This document shows, in pieces, positions 1-7,626 of a stretch of DNA of 64,000 nt (positions are counted from its first letter, which is position 1; each line of letters opens with the position of its first letter). The stretch spans positions 7,284 through 71,283 of the forward strand of contig DASRZM010000077.1 in assembly GCA_035686365.1 (NCBI GenBank). Direction: 5' to 3'. Under the pieces are notes generated by a model. The model did no database searches, had not been told where the DNA came from, and was given only the letters and a program-made list of their open reading frames with translations. This DNA is from DASRZM01 sp035686365. Its GTDB lineage: Bacteria; Pseudomonadota; Gammaproteobacteria; Xanthomonadales; Xanthomonadaceae. The position numbers and the translations under genes are program-made.

Positions 1-222
1 CGCGCGCAGGCGCTTGCCGATGCGGTCGCGCAACTCGCGCGTGGCCGCCTCGGTGAAAGTGACCACGAAGATCGAACCCACGTCGATGTCCTCGAGCCCG
101 ACCGCGCGCAGATACACCGAGCAGATTCCGTGGGTCTTGCCGGTGCCGGCGCTGGCTTCCACCAGCACCAGTCCGTCCAGTGGCAGGGCAAGCGCATCGA
201 AGACCGGCCGTGCCGCGCTCAT
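1..222 (-). CDS. recB: RecBCD helicase-nuclease subunit RecB, N-terminal fragment
   Basis: Only the first 74 codons are inside the window; the gene runs off the left edge. The translation has the Walker A motif ASAGTGKT at residues 23-30, followed by VTFTEAATRELRDRI near 54-68, the typical start of the UvrD/RecB-type SF1A helicase domain. RecB is the 3'-5' helicase and nuclease subunit of exonuclease V, which resects double-strand breaks for RecA. The start codon ATG at 222 overlaps the TGA of recC (ATGA), so recC and recB are translationally coupled. A recD gene would be expected beyond the edge. Identification is firm; nothing can be said about the nuclease domain. Confidence 0.93.
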   Translation of the reverse strand, partial: MSAARPVFDALALPLDGLVLVEASAGTGKTHGICSVYLRAVGLEDIDVGSIFVVTFTEAATRELRDRIGKRLRA

Positions 223-3200
223 GGGCGCACCTTCTCGACGGCCTGCGCCAGCGGCAGCCACAGCCGCCGCGCGTGTTCGCAAAACGCCGGACCCAGCGGG
301 TCGCCGGCGATCGCGCCCGCCAGCAGCGCCGGCTCGAACGCGGCGTGCTCGCCGCGGCTGTGGCCGTCGCTGCCTTCCCACTGGCTGCGTGCGCGCGCCA
401 GGGCCTCGGCTTCGTCGCGGCCGTCGGCCAGGCGCTCGACATAGGCCCAGCCCGCCCGCGGCCACACCGGCTGCGGCGCCTGCAACATCTCCTCGCGCAG
501 CGCCAGCACGTCGGCCAGCCATTGCGCCCCCGCCACGGCCGCGCCCACCGCCCGCATCTGCACCTTCCCATCCTTGATGCCGAACGCGCAGCCGGGCGCG
601 AGCCCGCACAGGCTGGCCACCGCGCCCAGCCCGATCAGGTCCCAGGAGCCGATCCCGCTCCCACTGATCGCCACGGCCGAACCTGCGCATTCGTGGACCG
701 TGACCTCGCCGCGCACGCGGTGGGGCCCGATCTGCAGATCGACCGGGTGCTGGACCCTGCGCGGCACGCCCCCGCGCGCGAGCACGGCGGCGTGCAGCTG
801 CTCGCCGCGCGACCAGGCCGTGCGCCACTGCACCTGGCCCAGCGCCCCGGACTGCAGCAGGGCTTCGGCCCGCAGGCTGCGGCGGATGCGCGGGGGCTCC
901 AGCCCCAGGAACAGCCCCTCGACGATGCGCAGCACGCGCTCGCGCACGGCAGCTGCGTCATGGGTTTCGGCGATGTCCTCGTCCATGCCCGAGGCGCGGA
1001 CGGCACGCAGGCCCAGGCGCTCGCGCACGAACCAGCGCGGCGGCGAGGCGACGAAGGCCAGCAGCTCGCCGGCATCGATTGCCTCGCTCTGCGCAGCGGC
1101 TTCAGAACCGGTCGCATCGACTGCGGGCGGGATCGCCGGCGGCTGCACCCATTCGCGCGCGTAGCTGGGCGCCGCGCCGTCGCGGCGGAAGTAGTCCGGG
1201 TGGTAGGGCGCCAGGCGGTGTTCGATCACGGTCGGGGGGCGCTTGCCGTCGGCATCCTCGGCCAGGCCTGCGAAGTCCATCAGTTCGGCCAGCGGCGGCG
1301 CCGGCGGCCGCAGCGAGCCGTCGCGGGCATCGAAGCCGACGTAGCTCAGGTGCAGGTGCTCGCGCGCCGAGAGCACGGTCTCGAGCAGCAGCTGGCGGTC
1401 CTCGTCGCGCACGTCGCGGTCGCCCGGCCGCGGCGCCGCACGCATCAGGTCGAAGCCGGGCGCCACCGACCGCCGCGGGAACACGCCATCGTCCAGACCG
1501 AGCACGCAGATCACGCGGAACGGCACGCTGCGCATGGGCACCAGCGAACACACCGTTGCGCCCTCGGCCAGGAATCCGCGGCCGCGCACCTGCTCGGCCA
1601 TGCGCTCGGCGAACAGGCCACGCACGACCTCCAGGCCGATGACCGGCTGGGCGCCAGCGCGCGCTGCGGTTTCGGCCAATGCATCGACCGCGTGCTGCAT
1701 CCGCTCCACCGACTCCAGTTCTGCAGCTGCCGGATCGAAGAACTGCGCCAGCAGCGCGTCGAGGGCGCGCGCCCACTCCTGCGGCGAGCGCGGGCGCAGG
1801 CTGTCGCGGCGCCACTGCTCCAGGGCATCGAGCAGCGCCTCGAGTCCGGCCACGGCCTCGCTGGCCGCCGCCGACTGTGCATAGGGTGCGACCTCGCCGA
1901 CCAGGGCGAACGGCGCCTCGCCGTGCACGTATCCCAGCCACCAGCGCGCCAGTGCCGCGCGCCAGGTGTTGTCGGCGGCCGCACCGGCGCCCTCGCGCGC
2001 CCGATGCGCCGCGTCCAGGCCCCAGTGCACGGCAGTGTCGTCCATCCAGCGATGCAGCGCCGGCAGGGCATCGGCGTCGATGCCGAAGCGCCGCTGCACG
2101 GCCGGAAGCTTCAGCAGGGCCAGGATCTCGCCCGCACTCCAGCGCGCATGGTCGATCTCCAGCAGCCAGTCCATGCGCGCGGCCAGCGTATCGGTCCCGG
2201 CGGCGCTGCGCTCGCCCTGGCCGACCGGGATCCTGCGTTCGCGCGGGGCTGCGTCGAACACGGCAGAGACCAGGCCCGAGTAGTCCTCGATCCGCGGCGC
2301 CATGATGGCGATGTCCGAGGGCTCCAGGCCGGGCAGCCGCTCGAACAGGCCCAGCAGCGCGTCGTGCAGCACCTCGACCTCGCGCCGGCGGTCGTGGCAC
2401 ACGTGCACCCGCAGGCTCGGGTCCGGCACCCGCGCCGGCGCCGTGGGCGGATCGGACAGCGCCAGCAGCGCGTGCTGGACCGCATGCAGCAGCCCGCGGC
2501 CGGCAGGCGCCTGGAAATCCTCGTCGATGCGCTCGGCCCGGTCATGCAGGATCGACAGGTCCTGGTCGATCGCGGCGCGCATGGGCCGCGCCAGCGAAGC
2601 CAGCAGCTGACCCGATGCGCTGGCCGGCACCTCGTCCGGGTCCGGGCGATCGCGGCGCCGGCGCGCCAGCTCGCGCCAGGAGCGCTCGTCGCCCCAGTAG
2701 ACCTGGCTGGGCACCAGCCGGAACAGCCGGACCGGAATGTGCTGTGCCGCCAGCGCCAGGAACTGCAGGTGCCAGGGCGAGGTGGACGAGGGCAGCACCG
2801 CCCACAGCCGCACGGGCAGCACGCCCGGAGTCAGCGGCCCGGCGTCCATCTGCTGCAGCAGGCGGTGCAGCAGGCTGGCGCGGTCGCCGCCGCCGGCCGC
2901 AGCCACCAGCCTGCGCCACAGTGCGGCCTGCCAGCGGGTGTGCGGCAGCTCGGGTAGATCATCGCGGCCGCCATTCCATGCTGCGATCCATTCGGGCCGC
3001 AGCACCTGGTAGGCGTCGAAGCGGCGCGCGATCGACCGCGCCAGCGCGAAGGCGTCGCGCCCGTTGGCATCGGCGGGCGTCCGCGCTCCGCCGATGCCGA
3101 CCTGCGCACCGGCCTGCAGCTGCTCGAGCACGCGCAATTCCAGCGCGTCCTCGGTCCACGCCGCGCCACCGGCGCGGCCCGCGCGCGCGAGCGTGGCTGC

Positions 3201-3410
3201 GATCAGGTCGCCGACCAGCCCGAAGCGGATGTTGGCGGCCACGCCCCACGCCTGGGCGAAGTGCATCTGCATCCAGCGGCCGACACCACTGTGCGGCACC
3301 AGCACCATTTCGCCCTGCAGCGGATCGGACAGCGGCTCGGCCGCCATCGCCGCGGCCATCGCCGCGGCCACGCGCTCCAGGCGATTGCTGTAGGTCAGGT
3401 GCAGGGGCAT
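219..3410 (-). CDS. recC: RecBCD subunit gamma, RecC
   Basis: A 1,063-residue protein, slightly shorter than the E. coli RecC of about 1,120. The N-terminus (TYSNRLE near residue 6, then PHSGVGRWMQ near 39-48) matches the degenerate SF1 helicase-like domain of RecC, and a stretch around residue 230 (YWGDERSW) is also characteristic. RecC recognises Chi and splits the DNA strands in exonuclease V, without working helicase or nuclease motifs of its own. It is followed directly by recB (ATGA overlap), the recC-recB order usual in Xanthomonadales. The ATG at 3410 is the start, about 65 bases downstream of the preceding gene, so it may have its own promoter. No frame disruption is seen. Confidence 0.95.
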   Translation of the reverse strand: MPLHLTYSNRLERVAAAMAAAMAAEPLSDPLQGEMVLVPHSGVGRWMQMHFAQAWGVAANIRFGLVGDLIAATLARAGRAGGAAWTEDALELRVLEQLQAGAQVGIGGARTPADANGRDAFALARSIARRFDAYQVLRPEWIAAWNGGRDDLPELPHTRWQAALWRRLVAAAGGGDRASLLHRLLQQMDAGPLTPGVLPVRLWAVLPSSTSPWHLQFLALAAQHIPVRLFRLVPSQVYWGDERSWRELARRRRDRPDPDEVPASASGQLLASLARPMRAAIDQDLSILHDRAERIDEDFQAPAGRGLLHAVQHALLALSDPPTAPARVPDPSLRVHVCHDRRREVEVLHDALLGLFERLPGLEPSDIAIMAPRIEDYSGLVSAVFDAAPRERRIPVGQGERSAAGTDTLAARMDWLLEIDHARWSAGEILALLKLPAVQRRFGIDADALPALHRWMDDTAVHWGLDAAHRAREGAGAAADNTWRAALARWWLGYVHGEAPFALVGEVAPYAQSAAASEAVAGLEALLDALEQWRRDSLRPRSPQEWARALDALLAQFFDPAAAELESVERMQHAVDALAETAARAGAQPVIGLEVVRGLFAERMAEQVRGRGFLAEGATVCSLVPMRSVPFRVICVLGLDDGVFPRRSVAPGFDLMRAAPRPGDRDVRDEDRQLLLETVLSAREHLHLSYVGFDARDGSLRPPAPPLAELMDFAGLAEDADGKRPPTVIEHRLAPYHPDYFRRDGAAPSYAREWVQPPAIPPAVDATGSEAAAQSEAIDAGELLAFVASPPRWFVRERLGLRAVRASGMDEDIAETHDAAAVRERVLRIVEGLFLGLEPPRIRRSLRAEALLQSGALGQVQWRTAWSRGEQLHAAVLARGGVPRRVQHPVDLQIGPHRVRGEVTVHECAGSAVAISGSGIGSWDLIGLGAVASLCGLAPGCAFGIKDGKVQMRAVGAAVAGAQWLADVLALREEMLQAPQPVWPRAGWAYVERLADGRDEAEALARARSQWEGSDGHSRGEHAAFEPALLAGAIAGDPLGPAFCEHARRLWLPLAQAVEKVRP

Positions 3411-3476
3411 CGCGCCGCTCCGTGGAGGCTCAGGCCACCGTCGGCCTGCGCGGTCGCAGCAGTTGCGACGGGCCGC

Positions 3477-4316
3477 TCATCCGCGGCGTCGAACCGCCAC
3501 GGTGGCGCCCAGCAGCCCGACCAGGATCGCCAGGCCGAAAAGCACCGGCAACCCGGCCGCGGGGATCACCGCCGGCTGCCTCACCGGTGGCGGCACCGAG
3601 GCGCCCGGCGTGAAGTCGATGAGCAGCTGCGGCCGGTTCGCCGCCAGCGGGTGCTCGCGTGAATCGAACTGCTTGGCGCTGCCCGGCGTGGTCTCGGCGA
3701 CCCGCACGATCCAGCCGGCGTCTGCCGCGGGGTCGGCCAGCCACGATTCGATGTCCGCCACCATCCCGGGCCCGGACCACGCATAGGTCCCGACATCGCC
3801 GACCAGCGCAGTGGCGCTGCCGATTGCGACGAAGTCGCCGCCGGGCAACGTCCACAGCGCCTCGGGCGGCGGAACGCCGGTCATCCCGAGGTAGTGACGC
3901 CACGTCCAGGTCGCGTCGCCCTCGGCGGCTGCGGCCCCCTGCCCGCCCGGCAGGCCGGCGTCGGACCCGGCCTCGCCCCAGTCCGCGGTCAGGCGATGCA
4001 GTGTCGCGGTCAGCGGTCCGCTGACGCTGCGCGAAACCCGAACCTGCAGGCTCGCCGCCTCGATGGTCGCACCCGGCGGGACCGCCGCTGCCACGTCGAA
4101 GCGCAGCAGCGCCCGGCGGAGGTCCCCGCGCCGGGTCAGGCCGGCGTACAGGGCCTGTCCGGCCCCGTTGGAAACGTCCGCGTCCTCGGAGTAGATCGAG
4201 GTATCGGCGACCGGCTCCAGCGTGACCTGATCGGCCTGCGCGGTACCGGCGATGGCGACGGCGCCCATCAGCAGGGCGGCGGGCAGGCTCACGCCCTGGG
4301 CGGTGGGTGTCCGCAC
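3477..4316 (-). CDS. Secreted DNRLRE-type surface protein with C-terminal sorting-like tail
   Basis: A 279-residue exported protein of unknown role. I start it at GTG 4316 because an AGGAG sits seven bases upstream; an ATG further up (4382) would translate the intergenic hairpin repeat. A signal peptide ends near residue 28 (GTAQA|D). The body resembles the DNRLRE domain (about 165 residues): DTSIYSE near the start, then LLRFDV and a late PQLLIDF. These domains are found on secreted and wall-associated proteins. The C-terminus is PVLFGLAILVGLLG followed by VRRRG, a hydrophobic segment with a basic end like exosortase/IPTL-type sorting tails. No sortase or exosortase lies nearby. The domain call is moderate; the function is unknown. 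Confidence 0.7.
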   Translation of the reverse strand: MRTPTAQGVSLPAALLMGAVAIAGTAQADQVTLEPVADTSIYSEDADVSNGAGQALYAGLTRRGDLRRALLRFDVAAAVPPGATIEAASLQVRVSRSVSGPLTATLHRLTADWGEAGSDAGLPGGQGAAAAEGDATWTWRHYLGMTGVPPPEALWTLPGGDFVAIGSATALVGDVGTYAWSGPGMVADIESWLADPAADAGWIVRVAETTPGSAKQFDSREHPLAANRPQLLIDFTPGASVPPPVRQPAVIPAAGLPVLFGLAILVGLLGATVAVRRRG

Positions 4317-4333
4317 GATTTCTCCTGTGGAAG

Positions 4334-4460
4334 GTCTGATCCAGTCCATCCTGGACTCGATCAGACTCGCCGAGTCCGGCACAGGTCCGGACTCGGCTCC
4401 GCCGGATCAAGCACTTGCATGCTTGATCCGCGAGCGCGCCATCCATGGCGCGCGAACCTC
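4334..4460. repeat. Multi-hairpin dispersed repeat, copy A (four hairpins)
   Basis: Four consecutive inverted repeats fill the gap between tRNA-Leu and the DNRLRE gene. Hairpin 0 has arms 4334-4348 and 4352-4366 (one mismatch). Hairpin 1 pairs CGAGTCCG (4371-4378) with CGGACTCG (4388-4395). Hairpin 2 pairs GGATCAAGCA (4404-4413) with TGCTTGATCC (4420-4429). Hairpin 3 pairs GCGCGCCAT (4434-4442) with ATGGCGCGC (4445-4453). Close relatives lie near 33,824, 39,005 and 40,363. The element could also terminate tRNA-Leu transcription, which reads towards it. Confidence 0.9.
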
Positions 4461-4500
4461 GGGACTTGTCCAGAGATTCCCTGTGGTATCGAAGGCTCGA

Positions 4501-4589
4501 TGGTGCCCGGAGTGGGATTCGAACCCACACGGCGCTCGCGCGCCGGCAGATTTTAAGTCTGCTGCGTATACCGGTTCCGCCATCCGGGC
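4501..4589 (-). tRNA. tRNA-Leu (anticodon UAA)
   Basis: Read on the minus strand, it begins GCCCGGATGGCGG and ends CACTCCGGGCACCA. The acceptor stem GCCCGGA/TCCGGGC is perfect. The anticodon stem GCAGA/TCTGC encloses loop CTTAAAA, giving anticodon TAA. A long variable arm (CGGCGCGCGAGCGCCG) marks a class II tRNA, as expected for leucine. The T arm contains GGTTCGAATCC. The 3' CCA is encoded (4501-4503). Confidence 0.97.
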
Positions 4590-4662
4590 CCGCAGCGCGA
4601 GTGTGCCGCAGGCACGCTCGGCAACCAAGCATCGCGTGCATGGACACCGCCTCCGGGCTCTA

Positions 4663-4690
4663 TTGACACCCCCCGGCGGATCGGTAAACT
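4663..4690 (+). promoter_or_regulatory. Sigma70-type promoter of tRNA-Gly
   Basis: TTGACA at 4663-4668 and TAAACT at 4685-4690 are separated by 16 bases. Predicted initiation near 4697 falls about six bases before the mature tRNA-Gly 5' end, as expected for a stable-RNA promoter. Confidence 0.75.
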
Positions 4691-4702
4691 GCCCGGTCTT
4701 AC

Positions 4703-4778
<76 letters not shown>

Positions 4779-4802
4779 GAATCTCGCTCCAGCAAACCCG
4801 GC

Positions 4803-4833
4803 AAAACCTCGGCCCGCCGAGGTTTTGTCTTTT
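4803..4833 (+). terminator. Intrinsic terminator after tRNA-Gly
   Basis: AAAACCTCGG (4803-4812) pairs perfectly with CCGAGGTTTT (4817-4826) and is followed by GTCTTTT. It ends the tRNA-Gly transcript before tRNA-Cys. Confidence 0.85.
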
Positions 4834-4874
4834 CACCGCCACGCGCTAACCTGCCGCGTGCGGTTCCCGCCTCC

Positions 4875-4948
4875 GGCCAGGTGGCAGAGTGGTCATGCAG
4901 CGGCCTGCAAAGCCGTGTACGCCGGTTCGATTCCGACCCTGGCCTCCA
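4875..4948 (+). tRNA. tRNA-Cys (anticodon GCA)
   Basis: A 74-base gene with encoded CCA. Acceptor stem GGCCAGG pairs with CCTGGCC. The anticodon stem GCGGC/GCCGT-side encloses CTGCAAA, giving anticodon GCA. The T arm has CCGGTTCGATTCCG. It lies convergent to pgsA; no clear terminator is seen in the 133 bases between them. Confidence 0.96.
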
Positions 4949-5081
4949 TGATGCGAGCCGTCGCGATGCCGGGCCCCATTCCGGGTCGCGTCCGGGTCGC
5001 GTCCGACACATCGGTGCGTTTCCCCGCCGATCCCACGGCCACTATTGCAGGTGCCCGGGCATCAATCCCCGGTGAACGGGA

Positions 5082-5660
5082 TCAGCCGTCCTCGCCTTCC
5101 GGGGCAGCTTCCCTCATCGCCGGCCACGACGCGCGCAGATACTCGAAACCCGACCACAGCGTCAGCCCGGCGGCGACCGCCAGCAAGCCCTCGCCGATGC
5201 GGAAGATCGGCAGCCCCAGCCAGTCCACCCGGTACAGCAGCATCACCAGCGCCACCATCTGCACGATGGTCTTGAACTTGCCCACCACCACGACCTTGAC
5301 GCGCCCCCGCTGGCCGATCTCGGCCATCCATTCGCGCAGCGCCGAGATCGTGATCTCGCGGCCGACGATGACCGCGGCCAGCAGCGCCATGAACACCGTG
5401 TGGTGGTACTGCACGATCAGGAACAGCGCCGTGGTCACCGCCAGCTTGTCGGCGACCGGATCCAGGAAGGCGCCGAACTTGGAGTACATCCCGTAGCGGC
5501 GCGCGATCCATCCGTCCAGCCAGTCGGTCACCGCACCGAGCGCGAACACCAGCGCCGCAGCGAAGTTGGTCCATTGGTAGGGCAGATAGAACACGATGAC
5601 CAGCACCGGGATCAGCACGATGCGGAACAGCGTCAGCAGCGTCGGGATGGTCAGCTTCAC
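5082..5660 (-). CDS. pgsA: CDP-diacylglycerol--glycerol-3-phosphate 3-phosphatidyltransferase
   Basis: It makes phosphatidylglycerophosphate, the committed step to phosphatidylglycerol and cardiolipin, in the inner membrane. The CDP-alcohol phosphotransferase signature is intact: D46, D49-G50, A53-R54, G63, D67 and D71 within WLDGWIARRYGMYSKFGAFL and the following DPVAD. Several hydrophobic helices follow. I start it at GTG 5660 (192 residues, the usual size); the frame stays open upstream but that part is antisense to uvrC-like composition and unlike the family. It lies about 110 bases after uvrC on the same strand, the widespread uvrC-pgsA pair, and is probably co-transcribed with it. Confidence 0.95.
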   Translation of the reverse strand: MKLTIPTLLTLFRIVLIPVLVIVFYLPYQWTNFAAALVFALGAVTDWLDGWIARRYGMYSKFGAFLDPVADKLAVTTALFLIVQYHHTVFMALLAAVIVGREITISALREWMAEIGQRGRVKVVVVGKFKTIVQMVALVMLLYRVDWLGLPIFRIGEGLLAVAAGLTLWSGFEYLRASWPAMREAAPEGEDG

Positions 5661-5769
5661 GCGGGGCTGGCCGGGCGGCGGGCGTCGCGCCACGGTACGC
5701 GATGGCAACGGGTTTTGGAAACCCGCCGCAGAACAAGCGAGCTGCTTTCGATTCCTGCCTTGCAGGCCA

Positions 5770-7626
5770 CTAGCTGCGGCCGGCGCCGGTCGGGTCGGCA
5801 CCGGTTCCGTGCAGTGCGTCGTAGATGCGCTGCGCCAGCGCATTGCTGATGCCCGGAACCCGGGCGATCTCCTCCACGCCCGCCTGCTTGAGCGCCGCCA
5901 GCCCGCCAAAGTGCCTGAGCAGGCCGGTGCGCCGCCGCGCGCCGATCCCCGGCACGTCCTCCAGGACGCTGTGCCCGCGGGCCTTCGCCCTGCGCCCGCG
6001 GTGGCCGGTGATCGCGAACCGGTGCGCCTCGTCGCGCACCTGCTGCACCAGGTGCAGCGCCGGGGACTCCGGACCCGGCCGCAGGCTGCTGCCGTCCTCG
6101 CGCACCAGCGTTTCCAGTCCCGGCCGCCGGCCGGCACCCTTGGCCACCGCCACCAGCGCCACCCCGGCCACACCCAGCTCGCCCAGCACCTCGCGTGCCT
6201 GGCGCAGCTGGCCCTTGCCGCCGTCGATCAGCAGCAGGTCGGGCAGGACGCCTTCGGCCTGCCCGCGCCGGAACCGCCGCAGCAGCGCCTGCCGCATCGC
6301 CGCGTAGTCATCGCCGGGCGTGATCCCGGCGATGTTGTAGCGCCGGTACTGGCTGCGCACCGGACCTTCCGGGCCGAACACCACGCACGAGGCCACCGCC
6401 GCCTCGCCGCCGGTGTGGCTGATGTCGAAACACTCGATCCGCTCGGGCGCTTCGGGCAATGCCAGCAGCGCGGTCAGCGACGCCATGCGGGCGCGCTGGC
6501 TGGCACTGCTGCCCAGTTCGGCCGCCAGCGTGGTCTCGGCGGTGCGCCGGGCAAGGTCGAGGAAACGCGCACGCTCGCCGCGCACGTGCTGCTTGATCTG
6601 CACCCGGTGGCCGGCGCGCCCGCCCAGCACCTGCTCCAGCAACGCGGCGTCCTCGATCTCCCGGTCGAGCACGATCTCCCGCGGCGCCGGCTGCTCCAGG
6701 TAGTACTGGGTCACGAAGGCGCCCAGCACCTCGGCACAGTCTCCGGCGCCGTTGAGCCTGGGGAAGAACGCGCGCGTGCCCAGGTTGCGGCCGCCACGCA
6801 TGGCCAGCAGCAGCACGCAGGCGCGGCCCTGGGCGAGCACACAGGCGAGCACGTCGATGTCGCCGCCCCCGCCCTCCACATACTGGCGCGTGGTGACCTT
6901 GCGCAGCGCCGCGACCAGGTCGCGCAGTCGCGCGGCCTGCTCGAAGTCCAGCGCCGCGCTGGCCGCCTCCATCTCGGCGCCCAGTTCGGCCGCCAGCGCA
7001 TCGGAACGGCCCTCCAGGAAGAGCTCGGCACGACGCACGCTGGCCGCATAGTCGGCATCGGCGACCAGGCCCACGCACGGTGCGCTGCAACGTTCGATCT
7101 GGTACTGCAGGCACGGCCGTGTGCGGTTGCGGAACACCGAGTCCTCGCACGAACGCAGCTTGAACAGCCGGTGCAGGACATTGAGCGTCTCGCGCACGGC
7201 GCCGGCGCCAGGGTACGGCCCGAAGTAGCGGTCCGGCGGCGGCCGGCCGCCACGGTGGAAAGCCAGGCGCGGATAAGGGTCCGATGCCGTGAGCCGGATG
7301 TAGGGGTAGCTCTTGTCGTCGCGCAGCAGCACGTTGTAGCGCGGCTTCAGCTCCTTGATGAGCTGGTTCTCCAGCAGCAGCGCCTCGCCCTCGGTGCGCG
7401 TGACCGACACCTCGACCGCGGCGATCTGCGCGACCACCGCCGCGAGCCTGGGTTCGCGCGGCACGCGGGTGAAATAGCTCGCCACGCGCCTGCGCAGCGA
7501 AGCGGCCTTGCCCACGTAGAGCACGGCGCCGTCGGCGGCGACCAGGCGGTAGACGCCCGGCGCCATGGTCAGGCGTCGTGCATAGGCCTTGCCGTCGAAG
7601 CCCGCGGCGTCGCGTGGTCCGCTCAT
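5770..7626 (-). CDS. uvrC: Excinuclease ABC subunit C
   Basis: A 618-residue UvrC, full length for the family. Domains in order: GIY-YIG nuclease near residues 23-48 (GVYRLVAADGAVLYVGKA), which makes the 3' incision; a cysteine-containing linker near 160-175 (CLQYQIERCSAPC); a UvrB-binding UVR helix pair near 205-240; an RNase H-like nuclease domain (FDISHTGGE, LLLIDGGKGQL) for the 5' incision; and C-terminal helix-hairpin-helix repeats. It acts in nucleotide-excision repair with UvrA and UvrB. The ATG at 7626 overlaps the TGA of the upstream thioredoxin/NHL gene (ATGA), so the two are coupled. pgsA follows. Confidence 0.97.
   Translation of the reverse strand: MSGPRDAAGFDGKAYARRLTMAPGVYRLVAADGAVLYVGKAASLRRRVASYFTRVPREPRLAAVVAQIAAVEVSVTRTEGEALLLENQLIKELKPRYNVLLRDDKSYPYIRLTASDPYPRLAFHRGGRPPPDRYFGPYPGAGAVRETLNVLHRLFKLRSCEDSVFRNRTRPCLQYQIERCSAPCVGLVADADYAASVRRAELFLEGRSDALAAELGAEMEAASAALDFEQAARLRDLVAALRKVTTRQYVEGGGGDIDVLACVLAQGRACVLLLAMRGGRNLGTRAFFPRLNGAGDCAEVLGAFVTQYYLEQPAPREIVLDREIEDAALLEQVLGGRAGHRVQIKQHVRGERARFLDLARRTAETTLAAELGSSASQRARMASLTALLALPEAPERIECFDISHTGGEAAVASCVVFGPEGPVRSQYRRYNIAGITPGDDYAAMRQALLRRFRRGQAEGVLPDLLLIDGGKGQLRQAREVLGELGVAGVALVAVAKGAGRRPGLETLVREDGSSLRPGPESPALHLVQQVRDEAHRFAITGHRGRRAKARGHSVLEDVPGIGARRRTGLLRHFGGLAALKQAGVEEIARVPGISNALAQRIYDALHGTGADPTGAGRS

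Noticed and set aside
180..2957. Long open frame of 925 codons on the plus strand
   Set aside because: It lies wholly antisense to recC, which has clear family motifs over its full length. The translation is dominated by Arg, His, Gln and Ala with no domain, the usual mirror of GC-rich third positions.
4334..4589. Integration site of a mobile element at tRNA-Leu
   Set aside because: The neighbouring repeat does not duplicate the 3' end of the tRNA, and no integrase or cargo gene lies next to it.
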